64,000 nt of DNA, taken from the IMG/VR virus record IMGVR_UViG_3300032245_001860, positions 62,001-126,000 of that record, one strand, 5' to 3'. Positions 8,264 to 17,454 of the stretch are shown one piece after another. The DNA is from a virus. Position 1 is the first letter of the stretch; every line of letters begins with the position of its first letter. The notes under the pieces were generated by a model that saw only the letters and a program-made list of their open reading frames with translations, made no database searches and was not told where the DNA came from. The translations under genes and the position numbers were made by a program.

Positions 8264-9616
8264 TTATTCGTTGATAGCTCTTACGAATGCAAGCTCTAAT
8301 CTTGTAAGTTTATTATCATATATAGCTGCAGTAGATTGTTTCATGTTTGGTCTCAATCTATTGAATGTTTCAGATATTAATCTGAAATCAGTATTGAAGG
8401 AGTTCTTGAATAAATTTTTATCTGGCAAAGTTGCTTTTCTTTCTAAGTCTGAAATTAATAAATCTAATTCTGCTACATTGCCAGTTCTTTCACTCGGAAA
8501 CTCACTTAATGGAGCGTCAGTAGTAGTTGCAGTTGATGGCTGAGAAGTAGGCCCAGAAGTTGTTTCAGCTGCAGGTGGGTTAGTTGCAGTCTGGATAGCC
8601 ATATTTCTTGCATCTTCTATTTTTTTATCCAAAAGTTTTTTAAGCTTTTGTTTCTTTGCTGCAGAATATCTTGTCGCATCAATTGCAGCTTTAAATTCTG
8701 CTATTCTTGAAGGATCATCACCTATAAATTTATATCCAGCAAGATTTTGTTCAGGGCGTAAACTTTTATGAACATCAGAATCTGTAACAGTTGAATCCAT
8801 GCTCTTGAGTTTAGTAAAAACAATTTTTGCTAAGGCTTCATTGATAGGAGTACCAGGCATGACAGATCTTGTTGGAGGAGTACGTGCTGGAGTAGAGCTT
8901 GCAGAACCTCCTGGATATGTACCTGCTGAACCAATTGCAGCAGCAGCAGCAGCAGCAGGAGAAGCTGGAGAAGGAAGCGCAGGTGCTCCACCTCTGGGTC
9001 TTCTTGCTGTAATAGCAACAGGTGTATTAGCTATACCACCAGGTGTAAAATTAGGATTAGCTTTTTTTGTGATTTCAACTTCAGCTTCTCTCAAATAATA
9101 AATATAATTATAATATTTTGTATTGCCTACATATATTTGAGCTTGAGATTGAGACCAGTCCAAGAAGTTTCCTTGGGCATCAACATTAGAAGCCCGTGCA
9201 AGAGCTGTCATTATTGCTGGTGTTGTACCTGTAGGCGGAGTATATGCAGTGCTCCCTCTGCCAAGCATTCTTTTTGCTACAACTAAAAGCTCTTTTTTAG
9301 CTTCTTTTAATTTATTAGCAAACCCAGTAAAACCAACACCTGCAGCATAAGCGAGATATGAGTTTAAAGCCTTGAAACTTTCATCAATATATTCTTCACG
9401 ATCTTTGAATTTTGTGAGAGATATCATTGATCTATCGAGTGTTCTTCGGAATGAATTTCCAAATCCACCACCAGGTTCTTGCCCTTGCAAAGAAACATCT
9501 CTTTGAGGTTCATCTGCAGCAGTTTTCACCATATTTTTTTCAGTGACATCTGCTGCAGAATATGCTCCAATAGAGTCAAGATGCTTAGCTAATTTAATAT
9601 ACTCGTCAGTATTCAT
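8264..9616 (-). CDS. probable virion protein with helical leader and Ala/Pro-rich linker
   Basis: 450 aa, not recognised. The leader (YIKLAKHLDSIGAYSAADVTEK, ending VKTAAD) matches other proteins here. An Ala/Pro/Ser/Thr-rich low-complexity region spans about residues 205-250, including a seven-Ala run encoded by a GCT/GCA-type trinucleotide repeat, and a second lies near 345-375. Such linkers join folded domains in structural proteins. The C-terminal 75 residues look helical. It has its own terminator. A packaged internal or head protein is the most likely role, by inference from the leader. Confidence 0.55.
   Translation of the reverse strand: MNTDEYIKLAKHLDSIGAYSAADVTEKNMVKTAADEPQRDVSLQGQEPGGGFGNSFRRTLDRSMISLTKFKDREEYIDESFKALNSYLAYAAGVGFTGFANKLKEAKKELLVVAKRMLGRGSTAYTPPTGTTPAIMTALARASNVDAQGNFLDWSQSQAQIYVGNTKYYNYIYYLREAEVEITKKANPNFTPGGIANTPVAITARRPRGGAPALPSPASPAAAAAAAIGSAGTYPGGSASSTPARTPPTRSVMPGTPINEALAKIVFTKLKSMDSTVTDSDVHKSLRPEQNLAGYKFIGDDPSRIAEFKAAIDATRYSAAKKQKLKKLLDKKIEDARNMAIQTATNPPAAETTSGPTSQPSTATTTDAPLSEFPSERTGNVAELDLLISDLERKATLPDKNLFKNSFNTDFRLISETFNRLRPNMKQSTAAIYDNKLTRLELAFVRAINE
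8936..8961. repeat. GCA trinucleotide repeat
   Basis: About eight GCA units form a microsatellite inside the 450-aa gene, coding for an alanine run on the minus strand. It may vary in length between isolates. Confidence 0.8.
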
Positions 9617-9644
9617 AATTAGTATATTGCAAAAAAGTTACTGC

Positions 9645-10331
9645 TTACTCCTGCTCGTACTCAAAACCAAATTGTTTAAGATACTTCCAATAAGGGTCTT
9701 CTGCTGGCGGTTCTGGTTCTGGGCCAGCTAAAAGTGGAATAACTTCATCTTTAATAAATGATTCAAACCAATTAAGATCCAAATTGAATTTTTGCCACTT
9801 CAAATCACCAAGTAATCTTGCTTTAGAATTGTAATCAATACTAAATTCATTTGGATGGAAGACAAGAAGGCCTGGATCTGTCAAATTATTTAATGACAAA
9901 CAATTTGAATTATCTGGATGAGTCACACCGTAGCAATATGAATGCAATTGTCTGTTGTATTTACCAGCATATTTTTCATTGATTTCACTTGTTTTGAAGT
10001 CTACAATAGCAAAACTACCATCAAGATATTCTAAGTAACCGTCAATTTTACCAATTATTTGAACTGAAATGTCATACTTTGGGTTAATAATTGGCTTTGA
10101 TTTAATCCATTTATCAGAAGTTCTCAAGGTGGCAGCTGGAAGACTTGAAGATATCTTTGTAAAATCTTCATTTGCATATTTATTTTTAATAGCGCTGTCA
10201 ATGATATTAAAAATTTTAGGAAGAATCAGTGGTGGACGTTTGATGCCTGATACATACTTTTGATGAAAAGCCCAAGGAGATTCATCAAACAAGAATGCGA
10301 AATCAGAAGGAGCTATTGTTATTTCTTTCAT
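9645..10331 (-). CDS. PD-(D/E)XK nuclease, Cas4/RecB-like
   Basis: This 228-aa protein has the core GKIDGYLEYLDGS followed by FAIVDFKTS, matching the D...D/E-x-K catalytic triad, then YNRQLHSYCYG, the QxxxY motif of RecB/Cas4-family nucleases, at about residues 130-140. It lacks the four cysteines expected of an iron-sulfur Cas4. It probably cuts DNA ends or single strands in recombination, genome processing or host DNA breakdown. It stands alone beside structural genes, with no CRISPR array nearby. Confidence 0.75.
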   Translation of the reverse strand: MKEITIAPSDFAFLFDESPWAFHQKYVSGIKRPPLILPKIFNIIDSAIKNKYANEDFTKISSSLPAATLRTSDKWIKSKPIINPKYDISVQIIGKIDGYLEYLDGSFAIVDFKTSEINEKYAGKYNRQLHSYCYGVTHPDNSNCLSLNNLTDPGLLVFHPNEFSIDYNSKARLLGDLKWQKFNLDLNWFESFIKDEVIPLLAGPEPEPPAEDPYWKYLKQFGFEYEQE

Positions 10332-10388
10332 TTTGAATCCTTACAATTGGATAAACAATAATACCACACAATTGAAATACGCCATAGG

Positions 10389-10416
10389 TTTACAAAATGT
10401 TTTTTGTTTGTATAAT
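10389..10416 (+). promoter_or_regulatory. strong promoter of the 113-aa gene
   Basis: TTTACA at 10389-10394, a 16-nt spacer and TATAAT at 10411-10416 (within TGTATAAT). A 34-nt leader with TTAGAGG as ribosome site precedes ATG 10451. Confidence 0.8.
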
Positions 10417-10450
10417 AAGTTTGATCAAATGATCTTAGAGGTTAACCAAA

Positions 10451-10792
10451 ATGGATGAGACAGTAGAAGTTACAGATGGAGTTTTGGCAGATGGTGAGTC
10501 TGATCGCCCTGCTGTTACTCATGATGAATATCTTGAGTTAGTTTCAATGCGACAAACAGTGCTTGAGCTCAAGGCTCAGAAGGCTGATGTTCTTGAATTT
10601 GTAAATGTTGCTCAGCAGTACGCTGCACAGCTTCAAGGCGCAAATGAGAGACTTGGATTGATCAACGATGCAATCACTGAGAATTCTGAAGCTCTTCAAG
10701 AGCGAATGAAGGAGATTGTTGAGCCATTCAACGTCAGTGGTGAGTTTTCAATTTCTGACACTGAGCCACATTTCATCGTACCTGCAAGCTAA
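10451..10792 (+). CDS. small acidic, probably abundant protein
   Basis: This 113-aa protein is not recognised. It is helical and Glu/Gln-rich (about residues 25-90 could form a coiled coil), with a short C-terminal beta-like tail. Codon use is richer in G/C-ending codons than its neighbours. Together with a near-consensus promoter and a strong terminator, this points to high expression as a single-gene unit. It could be a scaffold, decoration or regulatory protein; nothing in the sequence decides. Confidence 0.65.
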   Translation: MDETVEVTDGVLADGESDRPAVTHDEYLELVSMRQTVLELKAQKADVLEFVNVAQQYAAQLQGANERLGLINDAITENSEALQERMKEIVEPFNVSGEFSISDTEPHFIVPAS

Positions 10793-10807
10793 GCTGCCAT
10801 TGAAAAC

Positions 10808-10835
10808 AAAAAGGTGGAGAAATCCACCTTTTTTT
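10808..10835. terminator. bidirectional intrinsic terminator
   Basis: An 11-bp stem (AAAAAGGTGGA with its complement), a GAAA loop and a T-run lie between convergent genes. Confidence 0.92.
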
Positions 10836-10837
10836 AT

Positions 10838-11116
10838 TTAACATCTTATTATTGGATAAAACTCTTCATTCGTGATCAAACCGACATTTTTTGATAAATC
10901 AATTGAGATATCCCATAATCTTGTAAACATGACTCTTTCTCTTTTGATTTCCAAATAATCAGAAACACATTCTACAAAAAAATCATTAAGTTTCCACATT
11001 TCTGGAACTTGATCTAAATAAGAAATCATATTTAAAGTTTGTTTCAAATATGAAATATATGGGTGATTTGCAAAGTCTTCATCATCTCTGAAATCAACAA
11101 TAATAATTCTGCTCAT
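10838..11116 (-). CDS. hypothetical protein
   Basis: 92 aa, not recognised. It begins MSRIIIVDFRDDEDF and is mostly helical afterwards. It is the last gene of a minus-strand run starting with the 863-aa protein, 3 nt after the RusA-like gene, so it may be part of the same transcript. Confidence 0.5.
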   Translation of the reverse strand: MSRIIIVDFRDDEDFANHPYISYLKQTLNMISYLDQVPEMWKLNDFFVECVSDYLEIKRERVMFTRLWDISIDLSKNVGLITNEEFYPIIRC

Positions 11117-11119
11117 AAA

Positions 11120-11671
11120 CTATCCCTTAATTGTTTTAGCTTTTTTCTTAGCTTCCTTTATTGCTTCCTTTTCATTTTTTTCATTTCTATAAGCTTCTTT
11201 TGGATGCTTATATCTTTTTACTTCAACTTCTATTCTTGGATTTTCTTTATCATAATGGATCATATGTTCGTCATTATCAACCCAATGGATCCACATGTCA
11301 TCCTTGATGATTCCATGAGCTTGAATGATGTCTCCATTAGCTTGTTGGTATCCACATTCATCACCAACAATCCAAGAGTCTAAATAAACTTTCAACTTGA
11401 TAGAAACACCGAAATCTAAGGGTTCTAATCCTTCATTTTTCCATACTGATTCACAGTATTCTTTGCAGTGCTTTTCATATTTTTCATAAAGCAATGAAGG
11501 TAAAATTTTAGTAAATCCACCACGTCTTACTACTCTTTGTGATGTTTTTTTAGTTGAAGGTCGGCCAGGTATTGTAAATCTCAAAATCAATTCATGATTT
11601 TCTAAGTTTTCTAAAGCCTTTTGTTTATCTTCTTGACTTGATAAATCAATTCGATATTGTAAATGTTCCAT
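11120..11671 (-). CDS. RusA-like Holliday junction resolvase
   Basis: 183 aa from ATG 11671; an upstream TTG at 11692, overlapping the previous stop, is an alternative. The N-terminal strand ends in FTIPGRPSTKKTSQR, the conserved PGxPxxKK element of RusA. The middle has NGDIIQAHGIIKDDMWIHWVD, matching the region that supplies the clustered acidic catalytic residues. The tail is Lys-rich and could bind DNA. RusA enzymes cut four-way junctions during recombination or before packaging. A TGTATAAA element 7 nt before the ATG suggests an extra internal promoter. Confidence 0.65.
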   Translation of the reverse strand: MEHLQYRIDLSSQEDKQKALENLENHELILRFTIPGRPSTKKTSQRVVRRGGFTKILPSLLYEKYEKHCKEYCESVWKNEGLEPLDFGVSIKLKVYLDSWIVGDECGYQQANGDIIQAHGIIKDDMWIHWVDNDEHMIHYDKENPRIEVEVKRYKHPKEAYRNEKNEKEAIKEAKKKAKTIKG

Positions 11672-11688
11672 TACAATATTTATACATA

Positions 11689-12570
11689 TCAATAAGTGAT
11701 AGCTGATGTTCTTCTAAACATGGTAGCGAAGTTAACTCTTGCAGTAATTGTTTGATTTGCACTAATAGATAAATCAACAGTGGGTAAGAACATAAAATCA
11801 CCCAAGTTGATTGTCTTATCAAAAATTCCAGTTGAGTTTCTGCTGAGTATTTTTACAAACAAACTATTTTTAGCAGCTGTAAAGACACCTGGAGTTTGTG
11901 CATTATAAAGCTTTAACACTTCATATTGGTCTGGAGTCAATACTAAGGTTACATCACCAGTTACTGTATATCCATGAATAGAATATAATGGATTTTGATT
12001 TCCGTAAAAATTGTTAGATCCTGGGACATAATAATTTTTATCATTTAGAACAGAAATATTAAAGTTACCCTGTTTTATAAGATAATTTTCACCAAACATT
12101 CCAAACTGCACATCATAAAATTTAACTAATCTGGCAATAAAATCATAGTTTGGAGCATATGTCTTGAAGTTGGAGGCATCATCAAAACCTTTCCAACTTT
12201 CTAAAGATGTTGTGCAACTTGATGATTCCGCAGAAAAATTTAACTGAGCCCCTTGCATAACATAATTAAATTGATCAATATCAGCAGTCCCATAAATTGG
12301 CTCTTGAATCAAACTAAGAAAGTTTAATACTAAATCAAAAGTATCATATAATAAATTTTTAGGTTCTATCAGTAATATTGGACAGTTTAAATTGTATTGA
12401 TAGTATGTTGGAGCAATATCAACAACATGATTACCAATATCTCCCTGAATATGTCTCTTATCAGATACTGCTTGATTTAATGTTTCATTGTAAGACTGCA
12501 GAATAGTTGGCAATCCTCCAATTGTGATCACATACCAAGTACTAAAATAATCTGCTGGCATTATTGGCAT
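11689..12570 (-). CDS. probable tail/baseplate protein, duplicated with upstream gene
   Basis: 293 aa. It shares a scaffold with the 345-aa upstream product: a YFSTWYV start matching YIGSWYF, the HIQGD...VVDI element matching LIQGE...VIDQ, and DFIARLVKFYDVQF...YLIKQGNFNISV matching DFIARTAKNYDVRF...YYIKNGTININV. The composition is beta-rich and Asn/Tyr-rich, as in tail tube or baseplate proteins. It abuts its paralogue with a 1-nt overlap. The specific role is unknown. Confidence 0.6.
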   Translation of the reverse strand: MPIMPADYFSTWYVITIGGLPTILQSYNETLNQAVSDKRHIQGDIGNHVVDIAPTYYQYNLNCPILLIEPKNLLYDTFDLVLNFLSLIQEPIYGTADIDQFNYVMQGAQLNFSAESSSCTTSLESWKGFDDASNFKTYAPNYDFIARLVKFYDVQFGMFGENYLIKQGNFNISVLNDKNYYVPGSNNFYGNQNPLYSIHGYTVTGDVTLVLTPDQYEVLKLYNAQTPGVFTAAKNSLFVKILSRNSTGIFDKTINLGDFMFLPTVDLSISANQTITARVNFATMFRRTSAITY

Positions 12571-13607
12571 TATGATAACTTTCCTCTTGCATAGTCTAAA
12601 AGTGGTTGCAATTCAGGCGTATTTGAATTGTGTAAATAATTAGTCAAGATTGTATTCAAACTTGCTATTGACGATGGACTTAAATTATTTATGTAATATG
12701 CCCATCTTGCAGGGGTTATTCCAGCTCCTAATCTTGCAAAAGCAGTGAATGAAATATTTATTGTATTAGTTGACATATTTGCATCAATTTTTCTTGTGTA
12801 ATTAGATTTTATAGATGCTTGCCCTAATTCTAAATATCTATCACCCACCAATAATGAACAGTTGCCCTCAACAGGAATAGAATCATAAGAATCATGTCTT
12901 GCAAATATTTCAAAGCTTCCTGTCAAGTTGTGTGTTTGTGGAGAGAAAAATGGGTATTGATATCCAGTATTTGCTATGTATACTTCTGAATAACCAACAT
13001 TGATATTTATTGTTCCGTTTTTAATATAATATTCATTGCCGTCAATATAAAATCTGACATCGTAATTTTTAGCAGTTCTTGCAATGAAATCTTCACCACT
13101 ATTATTTGTAACTGGCAAATCTATAGTGAATTTGGTGTCGTAACTACAATTATAACCTAAAGTACATGAAACATTACTTCCAATTGTTATTTGAGCAGAA
13201 GTAAGTAAATTTTTATTAGCTATTGTCAATCCAAGTTGCGCAAGAATATATTGAAGCCATTCTAAATTGTCAACATTGTAAATATCTTCTACTGGATAGA
13301 AAAAGAAATTTAACAGCAAATAATAATCATCAATTAATAAATCAAATACATCTTTATATGTAACTGTTGTAGTTTCAAGATCCTTAATTATTAAAGCATC
13401 ACCATTAACTGTAATTTTATCTTTTCTGCCAAGCTGATCTATAACTAATGTTCCAGCCTCACCTTGAATTAAGTCTTTAGGAGATATAGATAAGTCAGAA
13501 TTGTTGGTTACACTATTTGCAAGTATATAAGATGTACCAGAAACATTAGTAAGTGCTGTTTTTAGAAAATACCAAGACCCGATATATCTTGAGTCTATAA
13601 TGGCCAT
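12570..13607 (-). CDS. probable tail/baseplate protein, paralogue
   Basis: 345 aa, beta-rich, with the duplicated scaffold shared with the downstream 293-aa protein and a longer C-terminal region. Three tail-like genes (863, 345 and 293 aa) are chained by 1-nt stop/start overlaps, so they are expressed together. Side-by-side paralogues may form a hetero-oligomeric ring or successive tail layers. No enzymatic motif is visible. Confidence 0.6.
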   Translation of the reverse strand: MAIIDSRYIGSWYFLKTALTNVSGTSYILANSVTNNSDLSISPKDLIQGEAGTLVIDQLGRKDKITVNGDALIIKDLETTTVTYKDVFDLLIDDYYLLLNFFFYPVEDIYNVDNLEWLQYILAQLGLTIANKNLLTSAQITIGSNVSCTLGYNCSYDTKFTIDLPVTNNSGEDFIARTAKNYDVRFYIDGNEYYIKNGTININVGYSEVYIANTGYQYPFFSPQTHNLTGSFEIFARHDSYDSIPVEGNCSLLVGDRYLELGQASIKSNYTRKIDANMSTNTINISFTAFARLGAGITPARWAYYINNLSPSSIASLNTILTNYLHNSNTPELQPLLDYARGKLS

Positions 13608-16198
13608 TATTCTACTCCAGAGCCACGTTCTTGAATCTGAGACAACATTTCAGGACTTATATTTACAATCAATCCTCTAAGTTCAGCAAAAGATGGTCTG
13701 ATTTTTCCATTTTCAATTAATTTTTTGAGCTCTTCCAAATCATTAATTTTTCTTCCAATTTTTCCCGAAGATAATGTTTGGTCTACATGTTGTTTAAACT
13801 CATAAAGAGGTGATGAATATAAATTTTTGATTTCATTTCTTATATCTTCAAGTTTTTTTCTTGTAACTTCATCACCCTTAACAGCCAATTGTTGAGATAA
13901 AAATGTTTCTCTTTCTCTAAGCTGATTAAACCTGGTTTGATGATTCCACATAGCTTGCCTATTGAATCCATTATTGTAGAAACCTGGTTCAGCGCCATTA
14001 TCTTTTGAGACAAAATCTGTTTTAGCTTGAACTAAACCCTCTGACAATTTGATATTAACAATAGCACAATCAACTAATTTGATACATCTATTTACATGAT
14101 CATCAAAATATTCTTTGATTGCATCGATATCAGTTATTCTTTTCAACTCTGTGGTTGGTGTGCAGTTTGCTTCGATCATCTTCATAGCCTTGCAGCCAAC
14201 ATTCTCTCTGCATTCTGTGGATTTGTAGATGATGTTTGCAGCGTCAAGTTTTCTCATTAGATTAGAAGGATAGTCTAAATCAGTGTCGTCCAAAGACAAA
14301 GATCTGGTTCCAAGCATGTCAGCAATGATGTCAGTAGTGAACATCTTCCATTCAGTCTTGAGTTTATAAAATTCATATTCTCTACAAGGTCCTATAGGTG
14401 CACAAATATATCTTGCTGGACCACCTTTTGCTTTTGGATATTCATAAATTGGAAGAGTTCCAGAAGGTCTCACCCATGGTCTGCCTTTATCTTGGATTTT
14501 CTTTTCCATGGTTAAGCGAATACCAAAATATTCACCAATAAACATCACTCTACGTTCAATAATAGGTTTTCTAATTATTGTGCTTTGAACTTCTCCATTT
14601 TCATCTGGCTCTGATAATGTTTCTTCTTCTTCAAAACCAACTAAAACATCACAAGGAAGCAAAAAGTCAATTTCAAATCTATCTGTTGAAGTTGGATTAT
14701 CTACAGGACAAGGTATTTTAACTGGAAAAGGTATAGGATCTAAATTGTAAAGTTCTCTTAATACTTTACACATATTCATTTCTTCATTAGAAAGAAATTT
14801 CAAATCAAATTCTTTGTATCTTGTGTCCTCAGGTTTTTCATATGCCTTACCAAGAATTTCTGCCACTGCTGGACACCCTGCGTCTCTTAAATCTTTTCTA
14901 AATGCAGCCAATTTAGTGGATGGGTCAAAAACATCAGCAGTAGATCCAACTACCACTAATTGCTTGTAATAATATCTTATTTTAGTACCATAACTATCAT
15001 TTGCATCTCTTGTAAGTACAGGAGTTTCTTCAATAGTTTCTACTTCTTGTTGCTTATCTAATTCAATCTGCTCTCTGGTTCTTTTCTGTCTTCTTGGACC
15101 TTTTTTTATCTTAATCCCTAAGACATCAAAAATTCTTTCATTATCATAACCATTTTCAATACATTCTTTTAATTTTGATAATGCATAAATTCTTTTATCT
15201 TGATCAGTTTCAAGTTTTCTGCCATTTTCATCAGTGTCAGGATAGAAATAATAGAAGATATCATCCTTGGTAGCTCTTTCAAGTGTAGATGGTTTTTCAG
15301 TTGGCAATCCAGGATCTGAAACTTTTCTTCTTCTTAAATCCTGCGGAACATCAATAATGTCATATTCAGGAAATGATCTTAATATCAAAGCAAGATTCCA
15401 TTGTATTCTTAAATTTTCAGGAATCAAAGCTGCCCATTCTTCTCTGTTTTCAATATCAGGATGGATTTCAAGAATTCTATTCCAAATTCTATTTTTAGAA
15501 TTGAGCATCATCACTTTTGTTTCAAGTGCTGAAATTGCTTGTTTAATTTCTTGTGATTGTACTGGATTCAATACAATTTTATCATTTTGTGCTATTTCTT
15601 GTTCTGAGTTTTGTAATATGAAAATCATTTGTTCCATAGTGAAATCAGGATTAAATAATTTTGCTGCAGTGAAAATTTCATTCCACCAATTTTTAACTTC
15701 TAATTTTCTTTTTAAAACTTCAATAGAAATGAAATTTCTAATAGCCGTAATTTCTTCTGGGTTTTTATATTCTAATAAAGGAGCGACAAGTTCTGGAGAC
15801 CTTGCTTCAACTCTGTGTAATTTGATGAGTTGAGGAATGAATACAGTACCAGCTCTTTGTAGTAACTTATCTATTATGCTATTTACAACAGCATCAGTAG
15901 GAAGAGTTGATCCTTCAGCTCTGATCAGATCACCAGCTAATTTTCTGAGGTTAACAATTGCGCCTCTATAACTTTCAAGAAAAGCAAAATCTTTATCAAC
16001 TTCTATTTGTTTATCAGCAAGCAATTTGTAAACTGTTTGTTCTGATATTTGGCCCTTTGCAAATTGTTCACCAATTTTTTCATCAAGCTGTTTTGAAATA
16101 TATGCTACTTTTTCTTCTAAAGTATTGCCAGGAATTTCATTGGGCTTGGTTTTAGGATTGATATCAACAGCTAATTTGATTTTCTTATAGTTAAACAT
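13607..16198 (-). CDS. 863-aa probable virion protein with possible nuclease-like core
   Basis: Not recognised as a whole. It begins MFNYKKIKLAVD, a variant of the K-x-A leader. Residues 20-400 are helical with Arg/Lys-rich segments (RRQKRTREQ near 370). Around residues 490-580 a RFEIDFLLP segment is followed later by MFIGEYFG and conserved-looking basic residues, which resembles a PD-(D/E)XK or Vsr-like layout, but this is tentative. Cysteines cluster near 660-690 (CRENVGCKAMKMIEANC). It heads a five-gene minus-strand run including duplicated tail proteins and RusA. Confidence 0.5.
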   Translation of the reverse strand: MFNYKKIKLAVDINPKTKPNEIPGNTLEEKVAYISKQLDEKIGEQFAKGQISEQTVYKLLADKQIEVDKDFAFLESYRGAIVNLRKLAGDLIRAEGSTLPTDAVVNSIIDKLLQRAGTVFIPQLIKLHRVEARSPELVAPLLEYKNPEEITAIRNFISIEVLKRKLEVKNWWNEIFTAAKLFNPDFTMEQMIFILQNSEQEIAQNDKIVLNPVQSQEIKQAISALETKVMMLNSKNRIWNRILEIHPDIENREEWAALIPENLRIQWNLALILRSFPEYDIIDVPQDLRRRKVSDPGLPTEKPSTLERATKDDIFYYFYPDTDENGRKLETDQDKRIYALSKLKECIENGYDNERIFDVLGIKIKKGPRRQKRTREQIELDKQQEVETIEETPVLTRDANDSYGTKIRYYYKQLVVVGSTADVFDPSTKLAAFRKDLRDAGCPAVAEILGKAYEKPEDTRYKEFDLKFLSNEEMNMCKVLRELYNLDPIPFPVKIPCPVDNPTSTDRFEIDFLLPCDVLVGFEEEETLSEPDENGEVQSTIIRKPIIERRVMFIGEYFGIRLTMEKKIQDKGRPWVRPSGTLPIYEYPKAKGGPARYICAPIGPCREYEFYKLKTEWKMFTTDIIADMLGTRSLSLDDTDLDYPSNLMRKLDAANIIYKSTECRENVGCKAMKMIEANCTPTTELKRITDIDAIKEYFDDHVNRCIKLVDCAIVNIKLSEGLVQAKTDFVSKDNGAEPGFYNNGFNRQAMWNHQTRFNQLRERETFLSQQLAVKGDEVTRKKLEDIRNEIKNLYSSPLYEFKQHVDQTLSSGKIGRKINDLEELKKLIENGKIRPSFAELRGLIVNISPEMLSQIQERGSGVE

Positions 16199-16218
16199 TT
16201 TTGATTCTCGAAAGACTT

Positions 16219-16247
16219 TTGAGGTTATTCAATTTTTCTTTTATAGA
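16219..16247 (+). promoter_or_regulatory. sigma70-like promoter
   Basis: TTGAGG, a 17-nt spacer and TATAGA precede a leader of about 60 nt. The leader ends in a strong ribosome site (GGAGG) ahead of ATG 16312. Confidence 0.5.
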
Positions 16248-16311
16248 AGTGTTGCATCCTTCAAAGAAGAATAAAGAGGTACAGACGTTTGTTTTTTTGG
16301 AGGAAATAACA

Positions 16312-17160
16312 ATGACGTTATCTTTAAAATTATTGCTCACAATGAAGTCTGCAATATTAGCTATGTTTGTTTTGACAACAAGCAAACCTTCGTATTATGT
16401 TTATTTAAATAATCCAGAAACACTTACATCTACTGGAATTTTACATAAAAAAACATTTGATAAAAATTCCCATGTAAGATATTTCTTTCATTATGTAAAT
16501 GGCACTGATAAATCTCAAAAATTTACAATCAAAAACAAAGAGGTTGTCAATAATTTCAAAAAATCTATAAATACTGATGAAAGACCTGAATTTGCTGGCG
16601 CAAAATCTGTCAAGAACTTTCTAAACGCAGATACACAAAATTGCAAAATTAATATTTCTTCTAATGTAAATCCTGATGAAACTATTTCTGGTATTTTAGA
16701 GGGAGATTTTCAAAAGGGCGATTGTATTACTTATAAGTTTGGAAATGATAACTTAAATTTAGATAGTTTTGATATTTACCAAGAAAAGTATAACTTTGAT
16801 ATTCCGATTAATATTGGATATGACTCTGTTGTTCAATTTAGATTAGGTGGCGGAATAGACAATACTGTTAAAGGTCAGTACGGTTCTAATGTAAATATTG
16901 TTGTGAATCCAAAAGAAACTGGTATTTTAAAGATGTCATTTTCTCCTCGTGGCGGGGCTGGGTTGCTTGTTTTTTCCAATAGAGGTAAAATATTTATAAC
17001 AAAACTAATGCCAGCATTTAAGAAATATGATGTTTTCATGATTAGTGTTGAAAAAGGTAAAAAAGAAACATTTACTTTTATCCCCTGTGGTGGATTGAAT
17101 TATCCCATTAATCTTGATTTTTCTTTACAATCATATGAATTAAATCCTGACATTGCTTAG
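16312..17160 (+). CDS. secreted or membrane-anchored hypothetical protein
   Basis: 282 aa from ATG 16312, chosen because GGAGGAAAT lies just upstream; the open frame extends 111 nt further without a ribosome site. Residues 1-24 (two Lys, then AILAMFVLTT) resemble a signal peptide or membrane anchor. The rest is beta-rich, with Gly-rich stretches, no clear catalytic motif and few cysteines. It heads a plus-strand group with a small membrane protein and an acidic protein. An extracellular or envelope role is inferred. Confidence 0.6.
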   Translation: MTLSLKLLLTMKSAILAMFVLTTSKPSYYVYLNNPETLTSTGILHKKTFDKNSHVRYFFHYVNGTDKSQKFTIKNKEVVNNFKKSINTDERPEFAGAKSVKNFLNADTQNCKINISSNVNPDETISGILEGDFQKGDCITYKFGNDNLNLDSFDIYQEKYNFDIPINIGYDSVVQFRLGGGIDNTVKGQYGSNVNIVVNPKETGILKMSFSPRGGAGLLVFSNRGKIFITKLMPAFKKYDVFMISVEKGKKETFTFIPCGGLNYPINLDFSLQSYELNPDIA

Positions 17161-17169
17161 GAGAAAAAA

Positions 17170-17451
17170 ATGTTACCTTTGTTGGTTTTTATTGCTTTCA
17201 CAGTAGGATTGGGATTTTTGATGGGACGCTTTGCAGAATCTAAAGGCTATGGATTCTGGAATTGGTTTTTTGCTTCATCTTTACTTGGAATTATTTGGCT
17301 GGTTGTGATTCCTAATCTTGCAAAAGATATGAGCTTATCTTCAGAAGAAGCAGATCGTAAGAAATCAAGTTCAAATTTAGCTGGTATCATCCTAAGTGTC
17401 ATTGGTCAAGCATTTGCACTAATGCAACTTAGCTCAGCTTTAGGTTCATAA
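17170..17451 (+). CDS. small membrane protein
   Basis: 93 aa. Two clear hydrophobic helices (about residues 2-20 and 28-49) and a third weaker one at about 70-90 are separated by a charged SSEEADRKKSSS loop. A ribosome site (AGGAG) lies upstream. The size and two-helix plan are compatible with a holin-like or superinfection-exclusion protein. No lysin is adjacent, so the assignment stays open. Confidence 0.65.
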   Translation: MLPLLVFIAFTVGLGFLMGRFAESKGYGFWNWFFASSLLGIIWLVVIPNLAKDMSLSSEEADRKKSSSNLAGIILSVIGQAFALMQLSSALGS

Positions 17452-17454
17452 ATT

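Noticed and set aside
8799-9098. 99-aa antisense frame opposite the Ala/Pro-rich gene.
   Set aside because: It is an artefact of the GCA-type repeat and Ala/Pro codons. It has no ribosome site and lies opposite a convincing gene.
9645-10331. Cas4 of a CRISPR system.
   Set aside because: No iron-sulfur cysteines, no array and no other cas gene. A general RecB-like nuclease is the safer call.
16248-16259. Shared 12-mer AAGTGTTGCATC (also at 32463-32474) as a regulatory site.
   Set aside because: Only two copies were seen and the second coincides with a -35 region while the first does not, so it may be chance.
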